NCBI GenBank assembly: GCA_022565655.1
Contig: JAIUMG010000029.1
Span: 1 to 16,829 of the forward strand
Direction: 5' to 3'
DNA length: 16,829 bases
DNA from: Alkalimonas sp.
Lineage (GTDB): Bacteria; Pseudomonadota; Gammaproteobacteria; Enterobacterales; Alteromonadaceae
Shown piece by piece: positions 15,849-16,829 of the stretch; within the stretch, counting starts at the first letter, position 1; every line of letters begins with the position of its first letter. The notes under the pieces are model-generated. The model saw only the letters and a program-made list of their open reading frames with translations. It made no database searches and was not told the origin of the DNA. The position numbers were made by a program, and so were the translations under genes.

Positions 15849-16632
15849 ACCAATCAAAACGGCGGCCCGCGAAGCGGGGGATACCTTATGGCGGCTGTAT
15901 CAGACTGGTGATTATCAGCAAGAAACCAAAGACGACGCCAGCCCGGTGACCTCGGCCGATTTAGCGGCCAATGATATTATTATGCAGCATCTTGGGCAGA
16001 TCACGCCTGATATTCCGATTATTTCCGAAGAAGTGCAGCTATTGCCGCTGGCGCAGCGGCAGCATTGGCCGCGCTACTGGTTGATAGACCCGATGGATGG
16101 CACCCAGGAGTTTGTTGCCCGCAGTGGTGATTTTGCCGTGAGCATTGCATTAGTTGAACATGGTTGGCCAGCGCTTGGGGTGATTTACTGGCCAAAAGAG
16201 CAGGTGCTATACTATGCCACCCGTGGCCATGGTGCCTTTAAGCAAGTGGGCTCCAAAATACGTCGTATTCAGGTGCATCAGCACCAAGTCGATGCTCCGC
16301 TTCGTGTGGCGGTCAGTCGACGTCAGCCTCGCGAGCGCATCGAGCAGTTGCTGCCTGTTGGGCAGCAAGTGGAATACATTGCCCTTGGCAGCTGTTCACT
16401 AAAAAGCTGTTTGGTGGCTGAAGGGGGGGCCGATTGTTATGTGCGTCTTGGCCCGACCGGTGAATGGGATACCGGAGCGGTGCATATTATTGTCGAAGAA
16501 GCGGGGGGGAAAATCCTTGATAGCAGCTTTGCGCCGCTCAGTTACAACCAACGTGAAAGTCTGGCCAACCCTGACTTTGTGGTGATGGGACAAGCTGATT
16601 TACCCTGGCCACAATTGATCCAACCACAGTAA
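15826..16632 (+). CDS. cysQ: 3'(2'),5'-bisphosphate nucleotidase
   Basis: 268 aa from this ATG, a little longer than E. coli CysQ (246). It removes the 3' phosphate of PAP, the by-product of PAPS-dependent sulfate assimilation, in the cytoplasm. Inositol-monophosphatase-fold metal ligands are visible: E68/E69 in ISEE, D88 and D91 in DPMDGT with T93, and D215 in WDTGA. The SPVTSADLAAND and GSCSLKSCLVAEG segments are family hallmarks. AAGGA six bases before ATG 15826 makes this start better than the in-frame ATG at 15802, which has no SD and would deepen the overlap with nudE to 47 bp. Confidence 0.94.
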   Translation: MFLSSLLEPIKTAAREAGDTLWRLYQTGDYQQETKDDASPVTSADLAANDIIMQHLGQITPDIPIISEEVQLLPLAQRQHWPRYWLIDPMDGTQEFVARSGDFAVSIALVEHGWPALGVIYWPKEQVLYYATRGHGAFKQVGSKIRRIQVHQHQVDAPLRVAVSRRQPRERIEQLLPVGQQVEYIALGSCSLKSCLVAEGGADCYVRLGPTGEWDTGAVHIIVEEAGGKILDSSFAPLSYNQRESLANPDFVVMGQADLPWPQLIQPQ

Positions 16633-16829
16633 GTTTTCAACAGCGGCTACAAAAAATAGCTGCATAACTATGCGTGAAATCAGCATAGGCCGCGGCATGC
16701 CTTGGTATCAAAGCATTTCTAGGTGATCAAAACCTATCTTTTCTGCGACAAAAACGGTATTATGCCCGGGTGTTTTTTAGGCAGCGGAGCTGTCAGGCAC
16801 ATCAAAAAAATGAATTTAAGTCCGCCTAG
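16633..16829. other. 197-bp right edge without a convincing gene
   Basis: Visible elements are a dyad GCATA-AC-TATGC just after cysQ, an inverted repeat TAGGT-N7-ACCTA around 16720-16736, and a TATTAT hexamer at 16758-16763 with no good -35. An ATG at 16810 begins six codons that reach the window end without an SD, so it cannot be called a gene. This may be the promoter region of the next gene to the right. Confidence 0.4.

Noticed and set aside
16810..16829. Start of a new plus-strand gene
   Set aside because: Only six codons are visible, and the nearest AGG is too far upstream to act as an SD.

Overview
The window looks like a chromosomal segment of a gammaproteobacterium. Clear class-III formaldehyde dehydrogenase/FGH, NudE, CysQ and YrfG genes, an NtrC/NtrY-like sigma-54 pair and roughly 50% GC suggest the Alteromonadales/Chromatiales side (a Rheinheimera/Alishewanella-like host). 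That placement is inference from gene content only. No tRNA, rRNA, insertion sequence, phage gene or CRISPR array was seen.

Region 1 (1-5044, minus strand) is an export operon. In transcription order it holds an HlyD/MacA-type periplasmic adaptor, a LolD/MacB-type ABC ATPase, an 805-aa permease with two FtsX modules, and a metallo-beta-lactamase-fold lipoprotein that runs off the left edge. Region 2 (5045-5286) is the divergent control region. It carries a near-consensus -24/-12 promoter facing the exporter, an IHF-like site, and a nested inverted repeat centred about 96 bp upstream of the predicted transcription start, which is the standard layout for sigma-54 activation. Region 3 (5287-7937, plus) encodes the likely controller: an NtrC-family response regulator whose sigma-54 contact loop reads GAFTDA instead of GAFTGA, overlapped by 4 bp with its membrane histidine kinase. 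Together regions 1-3 look like one self-contained signal-responsive export system of unknown cargo.

Region 4 (7939-10962) is glutathione-dependent formaldehyde detoxification: adhC then fghA on the minus strand, with a divergent LysR regulator and two perfect dyads in the shared promoter region.

Region 5 (10996-14435, minus) holds tandem M28 zinc aminopeptidase paralogues. The upstream copy is a lipoprotein broken by one frameshift with all catalytic residues kept. The downstream copy is intact and secreted, and starts at the edge of a 32-bp perfect AT-rich palindrome that overlaps a good sigma-70 -10 box and leaves no room for a Shine-Dalgarno sequence.

Region 6 (14519-16632) is nucleotide housekeeping: yrfG (minus) diverging from nudE and cysQ (plus, overlapping by 23 bp). 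The last 197 bp contain no convincing gene.
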